Position numbers and translations under genes: made by a program. From NCBI RefSeq assembly GCF_051020955.1, contig NW_027476495.1, positions 124,001 through 188,000 of the forward strand: 64,000 nucleotides of DNA, in the 5' to 3' direction. The notes under the pieces were generated by a model. That model was not told the origin of the DNA, ran no database searches, and saw only the letters and a program-made list of their open reading frames with translations. Positions 1 to 11,819 of this stretch are shown one piece after another; position 1 is the stretch's first letter, and the number at the start of each line of letters is the position of its first letter. This stretch comes from Megalopta genalis. Lineage: Eukaryota > Arthropoda > Insecta > Hymenoptera > Halictidae.

Positions 1-3000
1 CATACGTTTCGCATGGATTCCAAGATAACCCTTCTAATTCGCATGATTTGAAGCTAAATCATGTGTTTCGCATGGATTTGAAGCTAACTCGTTTATTTCG
101 CATGCTGTTGAAGCTAAATCATGTATATCACAAGTATAAGAAGCTAATCCATTTGTTTCGCATGGATTCGAAGATATGCCTACTTCTTCGCATCGATTTG
201 AAGCTAAATCATGTGTTTCGCATGGATTTGAATCTAACTCGTTTGTTTCGGATGCTGTTGAAGCTAAATCATGTATATCACAAGTATTTGAAGCTATATC
301 ATTCGTTTCGCATGGATTCGACGATAACCCTTCTAATTCGCATTGATTTGAAGCTAAATCATGTGTTTCGCATGGACTTAAAGCTAACTCGTTTGTTTCG
401 CATGCAGTTGAAGCTGAATCATGTATAACAACAAGTATTTGAAGCTAAACTATACGTTTCGCATGGATTCGAAGATAAGTCTTCCACTTCGCATTGATTT
501 GATGCAAAATCATGTGTTTCGCAAGGATTTGAAGCTAACTCGTTTGTTTCGCATGCTGATGAAGTTAACTCAAGTGTATCAAAAGTATTTGAAGCTAAAC
601 CATTTGCTTCGCATGGATTCGAAGATCAGCCTTCTACTTCGCATTGATTTGAAGCTAAATCATGTGTTCCGCATGGATTTTAAGCTAACTCGTTTGTTTC
701 GCATGCAGTTGAAGCTGAATCATGTATATCACAAGTATTTGAAGCTAAACTATTCGTTTCGCATGGATTCGAAGATAAGCCTTCCACTTCGCATTGATTT
801 GAGGCTAAATCATGTGTTTCGCTCGGTTTTGAAGCTAAATCATGTATATCACAAGTATTTGAAGCTAAACCATTTGCTTCGCATGGATTCGAAGATCAGC
901 CTTCTACTTCGCATTGATTTGATGCTAAATCATGTGTTTCGCATGGATTTGAAGCTAACTCGTTTGTTTCGCATGCTGTTGAAGCTAAATCATGTATATC
1001 ACAAGTATTTGAAGCTATATCATACGTTTCGCATGCATTCCAAGATAACCCTTCTAATTCGCATTGATTTGAAGATATATCATGTGTTTCGCTTGGATTT
1101 GAATATAACTCATTTGTTTCGCATGCTGTTGAAGCTAAATCATGTATATCACAAGTATTTGAAGCTAAACCATTTGCTTCGCATGGATTCGAAGATCAGC
1201 CTTCTACTTCGCATTGATTTGATGCTAAATCATGTGTTTCGCATGGATTTGAAGCTAACTCGTTTATTTCGCATGCTGTTGAAGCTAAATCATGTATATC
1301 ACAAGTATAAGAAGCTATATCATACGTTTCGCATGGATTCCAAGATAACCCTTCTAATTCGCATTCATTTGAATCTAAATCATGTGTTTCGCATGGATTT
1401 GAAGCTAACTCGTTTATTTCGCATGCTGTTGAAGCTAAATCATGTAATCACAAGTATTTGCAGCTAAGCCATTTGTTACGCATTTATTCGAAGATCAGCC
1501 TTCTACTTCGCATTGACTTGATGCTAAATCATGTGTTTCGCATGGATTTGAAGCTAACTCGTTTGTTTCGCATGCTGTTGAAGCTAAATCATGTATATCA
1601 CAAGTATTTGAAGCTATATCATACGTTTCGCATGCATTCCAAGATAACCCTTCTAATTCGCATTGATTTGAAGATATATCATGTGTTTCGCTTGGATTTG
1701 AATATAACTCATTTGTTTCGCATGCTGTTGAAGCTAAATCATGTATATCACAAGTATTTGAAGCTAAACCATTTGCTTCGCATGGATTCGAAGATCAGCC
1801 TTCTACTTCGCATTGATTTGATGCTAAATCATGTGTTTCGCATGGATTTGAAGCTAACTCGTTTGTTTCGCATGCTGTTGGAGCTAAATCATGTATACCA
1901 CAATTATTTGAAGCTATATCATACGTTTCGCATGGATTCCAAGATAACCCTTCTAATTCGCATGATTTGAAGCTAAATCATGTGTTTCGCATGGATTTGA
2001 AGCTAACTCGTTTATTTCGCATGCTGTTGAAGCTAAATCATGTATATCACAAGTATAAGAAGCTAATCCATTTGTTTCGCATGGATTCGAAGATATGCCT
2101 ACTTCTTCGCATCGATTTGAAGCTAAATCATGTGTTTCGCATGGATTTGAATCTAACTCGTTTGTTTCGGATGCTGTTGAAGCTAAATCATGTATATCAC
2201 AAGTATTTGAAGCTATATCATTCGTTTCGCATGGATTCGACGATAACCCTTCTAATTCGCATTGATTTGAAGCTAAATCATGTGTTTCGCATGGACTTAA
2301 AGCTAACTCGTTTGTTTCGCATGCAGTTGAAGCTGAATCATGTATAACAACAAGTATTTGAAGCTAAACTATACGTTTCGCATGGATTCGAAGATAAGTC
2401 TTCCACTTCGCATTGATTTGATGCAAAATCATGTGTTTCGCAAGGATTTGAAGCTAACTCGTTTGTTTCGCATGCTGATGAAGTTAACTCAAGTGTATCA
2501 AAAGTATTTGAAGCTAAACCATTTGCTTCGCATGGATTCGAAGATCAGCCTTCTACTTCGCATTGATTTGAAGCTAAATCATGTGTTCCGCATGGATTTT
2601 AAGCTAACTCGTTTGTTTCGCATGCAGTTGAAGCTGAATCATGTATATCACAAGTATTTGAAGCTAAACTATTCGTTTCGCATGGATTCGAAGATAAGCC
2701 TTCCACTTCGCATTGATTTGAGGCTAAATCATGTGTTTCGCTCGGTTTTGAAGCTAAATCATGTATATCACAAGTATTTGAAGCTAAACCATTTGCTTCG
2801 CATGGATTCGAAGATCAGCCTTCTACTTCGCATTGATTTGATGCTAAATCATGTGTTTCGCATGGATTTGAAGCTAACTCGTTTGTTTCGCATGCTGTTG
2901 AAGCTAAATCATGTATATCACAAGTATTTGAAGCTATATCATACGTTTCGCATGCATTCCAAGATAACCCTTCTAATTCGCATTGATTTGAAGATATATC

Positions 3001-3550
3001 ATGTGTTTCGCTTGGATTTGAATATAACTCATTTGTTTCGCATGCTGTTGAAGCTAAATCATGTATATCACAAGTATTTGAAGCTAAACCATTTGCTTCG
3101 CATGGATTCGAAGATCAGCCTTCTACTTCGCATTGATTTGATGCTAAATCATGTGTTTCGCATGGATTTGAAGCTAACTCGTTTATTTCGCATGCTGTTG
3201 AAGCTAAATCATGTATATCACAAGTATAAGAAGCTATATCATACGTTTCGCATGGATTCCAAGATAACCCTTCTAATTCGCATTCATTTGAATCTAAATC
3301 ATGTGTTTCGCATGGATTTGAAGCTAACTTGTTTATTTCGCATGCTGTTGAAGCTAAATCATGTAATCACAAGTATTTGCAGCTAAGCCATTTGTTACGC
3401 ATTTATTCGAAGATCAGCCTTCTACTTCGCATTGACTTGATGCTAAATCATGTGTTTCGCATGGATTTGAAGCTAACTCGTTTGTTTCGCATGCTGTTGA
3501 AGCTAAATCATGTATATCACAAGTATTTGAAGCTATATCATACGTTTCGC
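1..3550. repeat. 1,919-bp tandem duplication (left family)
   Basis: Bases 1-1,631 match 1,920-3,550 at an offset of 1,919 bp, with very few differences (one is ACTCG versus ACTTG near 1,410/3,330). Three diagnostic 1-bp indels are shared. CATTGATTTG loses a T near 45 and 1,964. TATATCACAAG gains a base (TATAACAACAAG) near 425 and 2,344. TATATCAC loses a base (TAATCAC) near 1,445 and 3,364. The length equals 64 monomers minus the net 1-bp loss. The true left boundary may lie outside the window. Confidence 0.9.
841..990. repeat. Representative 150-bp higher-order repeat (M1-M5)
   Basis: This is a clean example of the super-repeat. In + strand order it holds M1 (CATGTATATCACAAG), M2 (a CCATTTGCTTCGCATGG variant), M3 (CAGCCTTCTACTTCGCATTG), M4 (ATCATGTGTTTCGCATGG) and M5 (CTCGTTTGTTTCGCATGC). 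The palindrome GCATGC falls in M5 and TTCGAA at the M2/M3 junction, so each occurs about once per 150 bp. Read on the minus strand the five monomers give STACETNELA (M5), a SNPCETHDLA-type unit (M4), SNQCEVEGLS-type (M3), SNPCETNGLA-type (M2) and SNTCDIHDLA (M1). Confidence 0.9.
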
Positions 3551-5749
3551 ATGGATTCCAAGATAACCCTTCTAATCCGCATTGATTTGAAGCTAAATCA
3601 TGTGTTTCGCATGGATTTGAAGCTAACTCGTTTGTTTCGCATGCTGTTGAAGCTAAATCATGTATACCACAAGTATTTGAAGCTATATCATACGTTTCGC
3701 ATGGATTCCAAGATAACCCTTCTAATTCGCATTGATTTGAAGCTAAATCATGCGTTTCGGATGGATTTGAAGCTAACTCGTTTATTTCGCATGCTGTTGT
3801 AGCTAAATCATGTACATCACAAGTATAAGAAGCTAATCCATTTGTTTCGCATGGATTCGAAGATATGCCTACTTCTTCGCATTGATTTGAAGCTAAATCA
3901 TGCGTTTCGCATGGATTTGAATCTAACTCGTTTGTTTCGCATGCAGTTGAAGCTAAATCATGTGTGTCACAAGTATTTGAAGCTAAACCATTTGATTCCC
4001 ATGGTTTTGAAGCTAAGCTTTCTACTTCGCATAGATTTGAAGATAAATAATGTGTTTCGCTTGGATTCGAATATAACTCATTTGTTTCGCATGCTGTTGA
4101 AGCTAAATCATGTATATCACAAGTATTTGAAGCTAAACCATTTGCTTCGCATGGATTCGAAGATCAGCCTTCTACTTCGCATTGATTTGATGCTAAATCA
4201 TGTGTTTCGCATGGATTTGAAGCTAACTCGTTTGTTTCGCATGCTGTTGAAGCTAAATCATGTATATCACAAGTATTTGAAGCTATATCATACGTTTCGC
4301 ATGGATTCCAAGATAACCCTTCTAATTCGCATTGATTTGAAGCTAAATCATGTGTTTCGCATGGATTTGAAGCTAACTCGTTTGTTTCGCATGCTGTTGA
4401 AGCTAAATCATGTATATCACAAGTATTTGAAGCTAAACCATTTGTATCGCATTGATTTGAAGCTAAATCATGTGTTTCGCATGGATTTGAAGCTAACTCG
4501 TTTGTTTCGCATGCAGTTGAAGCTAAATCATGTATATCACAAGTATTTGCAGCTAAACCATTTGTTACGCATGGATTCGAAGATCAGCCTTCTACTTCGC
4601 ATTGATTTGAAGCTAAATCATGTGTTTCGCTTGGTTTTGAAGCTAACTCGTTTGTTTCGCATGCTGTTGAAGCTAAATCATATATATCACAAGTATTTGA
4701 AGCTAAACCATTTGTTTCGCATATATTCGAAGCTAAGCCTTCTACTTCGCATTGATTTGAGGCTAAATCAAATGTTTCGCTTGGTTTTGAAGCTAACTCG
4801 TTTTTTTCGCATGCAGTTGTAGCTAAATCATGTATATCACAAGTATTTGAAGCTAAACCATTTGTTTCGCATGGATTCGAAGATAAGCCTTCTACTTCGC
4901 ACTGATTTTAATCTAAATCATGTCTTTCGCATGGATTTAAAGCTAACTCGTTTTTTTCGCATGCAGTTGAAGCAGAATCATGTATATCACAAGTATTTGA
5001 AGCTAAACCATTTGTTTCGCATGGATTCGAAGATAAGCCTTCTACTTCGCATTGATTTTAATCTAAATCATGTGTTTCGCATGGATTTAAAGCTAACTCG
5101 TTTGTTTCGCATGCAGTTGAAGCTGAATCATGTATATCACAAGTATTTGAAGCTAAACTATTCGTTTCGCAAAGATTCGAAGATAAGTCTTCCACTTCGC
5201 ATTGATTTGATGCTAAATCATGTGTTTCGCAAGGATTTGAAGCTAACTCGTTTGTTTCGCATGCTGTTGAAGCTAACTCAAGTGTATCAAAAGTATTTGA
5301 AGCTAAACCATTTGCTTCGCATGGATTCGAAGATCAGCCTTCTACTTCGCATTGATTTGAAGCTAAATCATGTGTTCCGCATGGATTTTAAGCTAACTCG
5401 TTTGCTTCGCATGCAGTTGAATCTAAATCATGTATATCACAAGTATTTGAAGCTAAACCATTTGTATCGCATGGGATCGAAGATAAGCCTCCTACTTCGC
5501 ATTGATTTGAAGCTAAATCATGTGTTTCGCATGGATTTGAAGCTAACTCGTTTGTTTCGCATGCTGTTGAAGCTAAATCATACATATCACAAGTATTTGA
5601 AGCTAAACCATTTGTTTCGCATTTATTCGAAGCTAAGCCTTCTACTTCGCATTGATTTGAGGCTAAATCATGTGTTTCGCTCGGTTTTGAAGCTAAGTCA
5701 TGTATATCACAAGTATTTGAAGCTAAACCATTTGCTTCGCATGGATTCG

Positions 5750-7480
5750 AAGATCAGCCTTCTACTTCGCATTGATTTGATGCTAAATCATGTGTTTCGC
5801 ATGGATTTGAAGCTAACTCGTTTGTTTCGCATGCTGTTGAAGCTAAATCATGTATATCACAAGTATTTGAAGCTATATCATACGTTTCGCATGCATTCCA
5901 AGATAACCCTTCTAATTCGCATTGATTTGAAGATATATCATGTGTTTCGCTTGGATTTGAATATAACTCATTTGTTTCGCATGCTGTTGAAGCTAAATCA
6001 TGTATATCACAAGTATTTGAAGCTAAACCATTTGCTTCGCATGGATTCGAAGATCAGCCTTCTACTTCGCATTGATTTGATGCTAAATCATGTGTTTCGC
6101 ATGGATTTGAAGCTAACTCGTTTGTTTCGCATGCTGTTGGAGCTAAATCATGTATACCACAATTATTTGAAGCTATATCATACGTTTCGCATGGATTCCA
6201 AGATAACCCTTCTAATTCGCATGATTTGAAGCTAAATCATGTGTTTCGCATGGATTTGAAGCTAACTCGTTTATTTCGCATGCTGTTGAAGCTAAATCAT
6301 GTATATCACAAGTATAAGAAGCTAATCCATTTGTTTCGCATGGATTCGAAGATATGCCTACTTCTTCGCATCGATTTGAAGCTAAATCATGTGTTTCGCA
6401 TGGATTTGAATCTAACTCGTTTGTTTCGGATGCTGTTGAAGCTAAATCATGTATATCACAAGTATTTGAAGCTATATCATTCGTTTCGCATGGATTCGAC
6501 GATAACCCTTCTAATTCGCATTGATTTGAAGCTAAATCATGTGTTTCGCATGGACTTAAAGCTAACTCGTTTGTTTCGCATGCAGTTGAAGCTGAATCAT
6601 GTATAACAACAAGTATTTGAAGCTAAACTATACGTTTCGCATGGATTCGAAGATAAGTCTTCCACTTCGCATTGATTTGATGCAAAATCATGTGTTTCGC
6701 AAGGATTTGAAGCTAACTCGTTTGTTTCGCATGCTGATGAAGTTAACTCAAGTGTATCAAAAGTATTTGAAGCTAAACCATTTGCTTCGCATGGATTCGA
6801 AGATCAGCCTTCTACTTCGCATTGATTTGAAGCTAAATCATGTGTTCCGCATGGATTTTAAGCTAACTCGTTTGTTTCGCATGCAGTTGAAGCTGAATCA
6901 TGTATATCACAAGTATTTGAAGCTAAACTATTCGTTTCGCATGGATTCGAAGATAAGCCTTCCACTTCGCATTGATTTGAGGCTAAATCATGTGTTTCGC
7001 TCGGTTTTGAAGCTAAATCATGTATATCACAAGTATTTGAAGCTAAACCATTTGCTTCGCATGGATTCGAAGATCAGCCTTCTACTTCGCATTGATTTGA
7101 TGCTAAATCATGTGTTTCGCATGGATTTGAAGCTAACTCGTTTGTTTCGCATGCTGTTGAAGCTAAATCATGTATATCACAAGTATTTGAAGCTATATCA
7201 TACGTTTCGCATGCATTCCAAGATAACCCTTCTAATTCGCATTGATTTGAAGATATATCATGTGTTTCGCTTGGATTTGAATATAACTCATTTGTTTCGC
7301 ATGCTGTTGAAGCTAAATCATGTATATCACAAGTATTTGAAGCTAAACCATTTGCTTCGCATGGATTCGAAGATCAGCCTTCTACTTCGCATTGATTTGA
7401 TGCTAAATCATGTGTTTCGCATGGATTTGAAGCTAACTCGTTTATTTCGCATGCTGTTGAAGCTAAATCATGTATATCAC
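5750..7480. repeat. Third copy of the left-family segment
   Basis: This matches roughly 1,490-3,220 at an offset of 4,259 bp. It carries the same deletion in CATGATTTGAAGC (near 6,220) and the same TATAACAACAAG insertion (near 6,602). The segment between copies two and three (about 3,550-5,750) is ordinary array with different monomer variants. It includes a rare TTTGATTCCCATGG variant near 3,990-4,010. Confidence 0.85.
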
Positions 7481-8650
7481 AAGTATAAGAAGCTAATCCA
7501 TTTGTTTCGCATGGATTCGAAGATATGCCTACTTCTTCGCATCGATTTGAAGCTAAATCATGTGTTTCGCATGGATTTGAATCTAACTCGTTTGTTTCGG
7601 ATGCTGTTGAAGCTAAATCATGTATATCACAAGTATTTGAAGCTATATCATTCGTTTCGCATGGATTCGACGATAACCCTTCTAATTCGCATTGATTTGA
7701 AGCTAAATCATGTGTTTCGCATGGACTTAAAGCTAACTCGTTTGTTTCGCATGCAGTTGAAGCTGAATCATGTATAACAACAAGTATTTGAAGCTAAACT
7801 ATACGTTTCGCATGGATTCGAAGATAAGTCTTCCACTTCGCATTGATTTGATGCAAAATCATGTGTTTCGCAAGGATTTGAAGCTAACTCGTTTGTTTCG
7901 CATGCTGATGAAGTTAACTCAAGTGTATCAAAAGTATTTGAAGCTAAACCATTTGCTTCGCATGGATTCGAAGATCAGCCTTCTACTTCGCATTGATTTG
8001 AAGCTAAATCATGTGTTCCGCATGGATTTTAAGCTAACTCGTTTGTTTCGCATGCAGTTGAAGCTGAATCATGTATATCACAAGTATTTGAAGCTAAACT
8101 ATTCGTTTCGCATGGATTCGAAGATAAGCCTTCCACTTCGCATTGATTTGAGGCTAAATCATGTGTTTCGCTCGGTTTTGAAGCTAAATCATGTATATCA
8201 CAAGTATTTGAAGCTAAACCACTTGCTTCGCATGGATTCGAAGATCAGCCTTCTACTTCGCATTGATTTGATGCTAAATCATGTGTTTCGCATGGATGTG
8301 AAGCTAACTCGTTTGTTTCGCATGCTGTTGAAGCTAAATCATGTATATCACAAGTATTTGAAGCTATATCATACGTTTCGCATGCATTCCAAGATAACCC
8401 TTCTAATTCGCATTGATTTGAAGATAAATCATGTGTTTCGCTTGGATTTGAATATAACTCATTTGTTTCGCATGCTGTTGAAGCTAAATCATGTATATCA
8501 CAAGTATTTGAAGCTAAACCATTTGCTTCGCATGGATTCGAAGATCAGCCTCCTACTTCGCATTGATTTGATGCTAAATCATGTGTTTCGCATGGATTTG
8601 AAGCTAACTCGTTTGTTTCGCATGCTGTTGAAGCTAAATCATGTATACCA
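6310..8650. repeat. 1,171-bp tandem duplication
   Basis: Bases about 6,310-7,480 are followed directly by a second copy to about 8,650. The offset is 1,171 bp (39 monomers plus the inserted base of TATAACAACAAG, seen near 6,602 and 7,773). The copies differ by a few substitutions, such as GGATTTG to GGATGTG near 8,298. That substitution marks the next family to the right. Confidence 0.85.
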
Positions 8651-10980
8651 CAAGTATTTGAAGCTATATCATACGTTTCGCATGGATTCCAAGATAACCC
8701 TTCTAATTCGCATTGATTTGAAGCTAAATCATGCGTTTCGCATGGATTTGAAGCTAACTCGTTTATTTCGCATGCTGTTGTAGCTAAATCATGTACATCA
8801 CAAGTATAAGAAGCTAATCCATTTGTTTCGCATGGATTCGAAGATATGCCTGCTTCTTCGCATTGATTTGAGGCTAAATCATGTGTTTCGCTCGGTTTTG
8901 AAGCTAAATCATGTATATCACAAGTATTTGAATCTAAACCATTTGCTTCGCATGGATTCGAAGATCAGCCTTCTACTTCGCATTGATTTGAGGCTAAATC
9001 ATGTGTTTCGCTTGGTTTTAAAGCTAACTCGTTTTTTTCGCATGCAGTTGTAGCTAAATCATGTATATCACAAGTATTTGAAGCTAAACCATTTGTTTCG
9101 CATGGATTCGAAGATAAGCCTTCTACTTCGCATTGATTTTAATCTAAATCATGTGTTTCGCATGGATTTAAAGCTAACTCGTTTGTTTCGCATGCAGTTG
9201 AAGCTGAATCATGTATAACACAAGTATTTGAAGCTAAACTATTCGTTTCGCATGGATTCGAAGATAAGTCTTCCACTTCGCATTGATTTGATGCAAAATC
9301 ATGTGTTTCGCAAGGATTTGAAGCTAACTCGTTTGTTTCGCATACTGTTGAAGCTAACTCAAGTGTATCAAAAGTATTTGAAGCTAAACCATTTGCTTCG
9401 CATGGATTCGAAGATCAGCCTTCTACTTCGCATTGATTTGAAGCTAAATCATGTGTTCCGCATGGATTTTAAGCTAACTCGTTTGTTTCGCATGCAGTTG
9501 AAGCTGAATCATGTATATCACAAGTATTTGAAGCTAAACTATTCGTTTCGCATGAATTCGAAGATAAGCCTTCCACTTCGCATTGATTTGAGGCTAAATC
9601 ATGTGTTTCGCTCGGTTTTGAAGCTAAATCATGTATATCACAAGTATTTGAAGCTAAACCATTTGCTTCGCATGGATTCGAAGATCAGCCTTCTACTTCG
9701 CATTGATTTGATGCTAAATCATGTGTTTCGCATGGATGTGAAGCTAACTCGTTTGTTTCGCATGCTGTTGAAGCTAAATCATGTATATCACAAGTATTTG
9801 AAGCTATATCATACGTTTCGCATGCATTCCAAGATAACCCTTCTAATTCGCATTGATTTGAAGATAAATCATGTGTTTCGCTTGGATTTGAATATAACTC
9901 ATTTGTTTCGCATGCTGTTGAAGCTAAATCATGTATATCACAAGTATTTGAAGCTAAACCATTTGCTTCGCATGGATTCGAAGATCAGCCTTCTACTTCG
10001 CATTGATTTGAAGCTAAATCATGTGTTCCGCATGGATTTTAAGCTAACTCGTTTGTATCGCATGCAGTTGAAGCTAAATCATGTATATCACAATTATTTG
10101 AAGCTAAACCATTTGTTTCGCATGGATTCGAAGATAAGCCTTCTACTTCGCAATGATTTTAATCTAAATCATGTGTTTCGCATGGATTTGAAGCTAACTC
10201 GTTTGTTTCGCATGCTGTTGAAGCTGAATCATGTATATCACAAGTATTTGAAGCTAAACTATTCGTTTCGCATGGATTCGAAGATAAGCCTTCCACTTCG
10301 CATTGATTTGAGGCTAAATCATGTGTTTCGCTCGGTTTTGAAGCTAAATCATGTATATCACAAGTATTTGAAGCTAAACCATTTGCTTCGCATGGATTCG
10401 AAGATCAGCCTTCTACTTCGCATTGATTTGATGCTAAATCATGTGTTTCGCATGGATGTGAAGCTAACTCGTTTGTTTCGCATGCTGTTGAAGCTAAATC
10501 ATGTATATCACAAGTATTTGAAGCTATATCATACGTTTCGCATGCATTCCAAGATAACCCTTCTAATTCGCATTGATTTGAAGATAAATCATGTGTTTCG
10601 CTTGGATTTGAATATAACTCATTTGTTTCGCATGCTGTTGAAGCTAAATCATGTATATCACAAGTATTTGAAGCTAAACCATTTGCTTCGCATGGATTCG
10701 AAGATCAGCCTCCTACTTCGCATTGATTTGATGCTAAATCATGTGTTTCGCATGGATTTGAAGCTAACTCGTTTGTTTCGCATGCTGTTGAAGCTAAATC
10801 ATGTATACCGCAAGTATTTGAAGCTATATCATACGTTTCGCATGGATTCCAAGATAACCCTTCTAATTCGCATTGATTTGAAGCTAAATCATGCGTTTCG
10901 CATGGATTTGAAGCTAACTCGTTTATTTCGCATGCTGTTGTAGCTAAATCATGTACATCACAAGTATAAGAAGCTAATCC
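8100..10980. repeat. 720-bp HOR units
   Basis: Units of 720 bp (24 monomers) marked by CATGGATGTGAAGC occur with the marker near 8,298, 9,738 and 10,458. The last two are adjacent. The first is 1,440 bp (two unit lengths) upstream, with altered material between. The ends at 8,783 and 10,943 carry the same TTGTAGC change followed by TACATCACAAGTATAAG, showing that the flanking monomers were copied too. Confidence 0.75.
9228..10943 (+). other. 571-codon plus-strand open frame within 720-bp HOR units
   Basis: Open only because the monomer consensus is stop-free in this register. It ends at a TAG created by AAG to TAG in an M1-adjacent unit (TTGTAGCTAAATC). The same terminating mutation ends frames at 3,802, 4,822, 8,783 and 9,053. 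It spans two of the 720-bp units marked by CATGGATGTGAAGC. Other long frames of the same kind are 12,161-13,879 (572 codons), 54,116-55,786 (556), 42,416-43,924 (502), 4,847-6,229 (460) and 52,251-53,633 (460). Confidence 0.2.
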
Positions 10981-11819
10981 ATTTGTTTCGCATGGATTCG
11001 AAGATATGCCTACTTCTTCGCATTGATTTGAGGCTAAATCATGTGTTTCGCTCGGTTTTGAAGCTAACTCGTTTGTTTCGCATGCTGTTGAAGCTAAATC
11101 ATGTATACCACAAGTATTTGAAGCTATATCATACGTTTCGCATGCATTCCAAGATAACCCTTCTAATTCGCATTGATTTGAAGCTAAATCATGCGTTTCG
11201 CATGGATTTGAAGCTAACTCGTTTGTTTCGCATGCTGTAGAAGCTAAATCATATATATCACAAGTATTTGAAGCTAAACCATTTGTTTCGCATTTAATCG
11301 ATGCTAAGCCTTCTACTTCGCATTGATTTGAGGCTAAATCATGTGTTTCGCTTGGTTTTAAAGCTAACTCGTTTTTTTCGCATGCAGTTGTAGCTAAATC
11401 GTGTATATCACAAGTATTTGAAGCTAAACCATTTGTTTCGCATGGATTCGAAGATAAGCCTTCTACTTCGCATTGATTTTAATCTAAATCATGTGTTTCG
11501 CATGGATTTAAATCTAACTCGTTTGTTTCGCATGCAGTTGAAGCTGAATCATGTATATCACAAGTATTTGAAGCTAAACTATTCGTTTCGCATGGATTCG
11601 AAGATAAGCCTTCCACTTCGCATTGATTTGAGGCTAAATCATGTGTTTCGCTCGGTTTTGAAGCTAAATCATGCATATCACAAGTATTTGAAGCTAAACC
11701 ATTTGCTTCGCATGGATTCGAAGATCAGCCTTCTACTTCGCATTGATTTGATGCTAAATCATGTGTTTCGCATGGATTTGAAGCTAACTCGTTTGTTTCG
11801 CATGCTGTTGAAGCTAAAT

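Noticed and set aside
841..990. CENP-B box in TTTCGCATGGATTCGAA
   Set aside because: It shares the TTCG start, but the required A and the downstream CGGG of the CENP-B box core are not at the right spacing.
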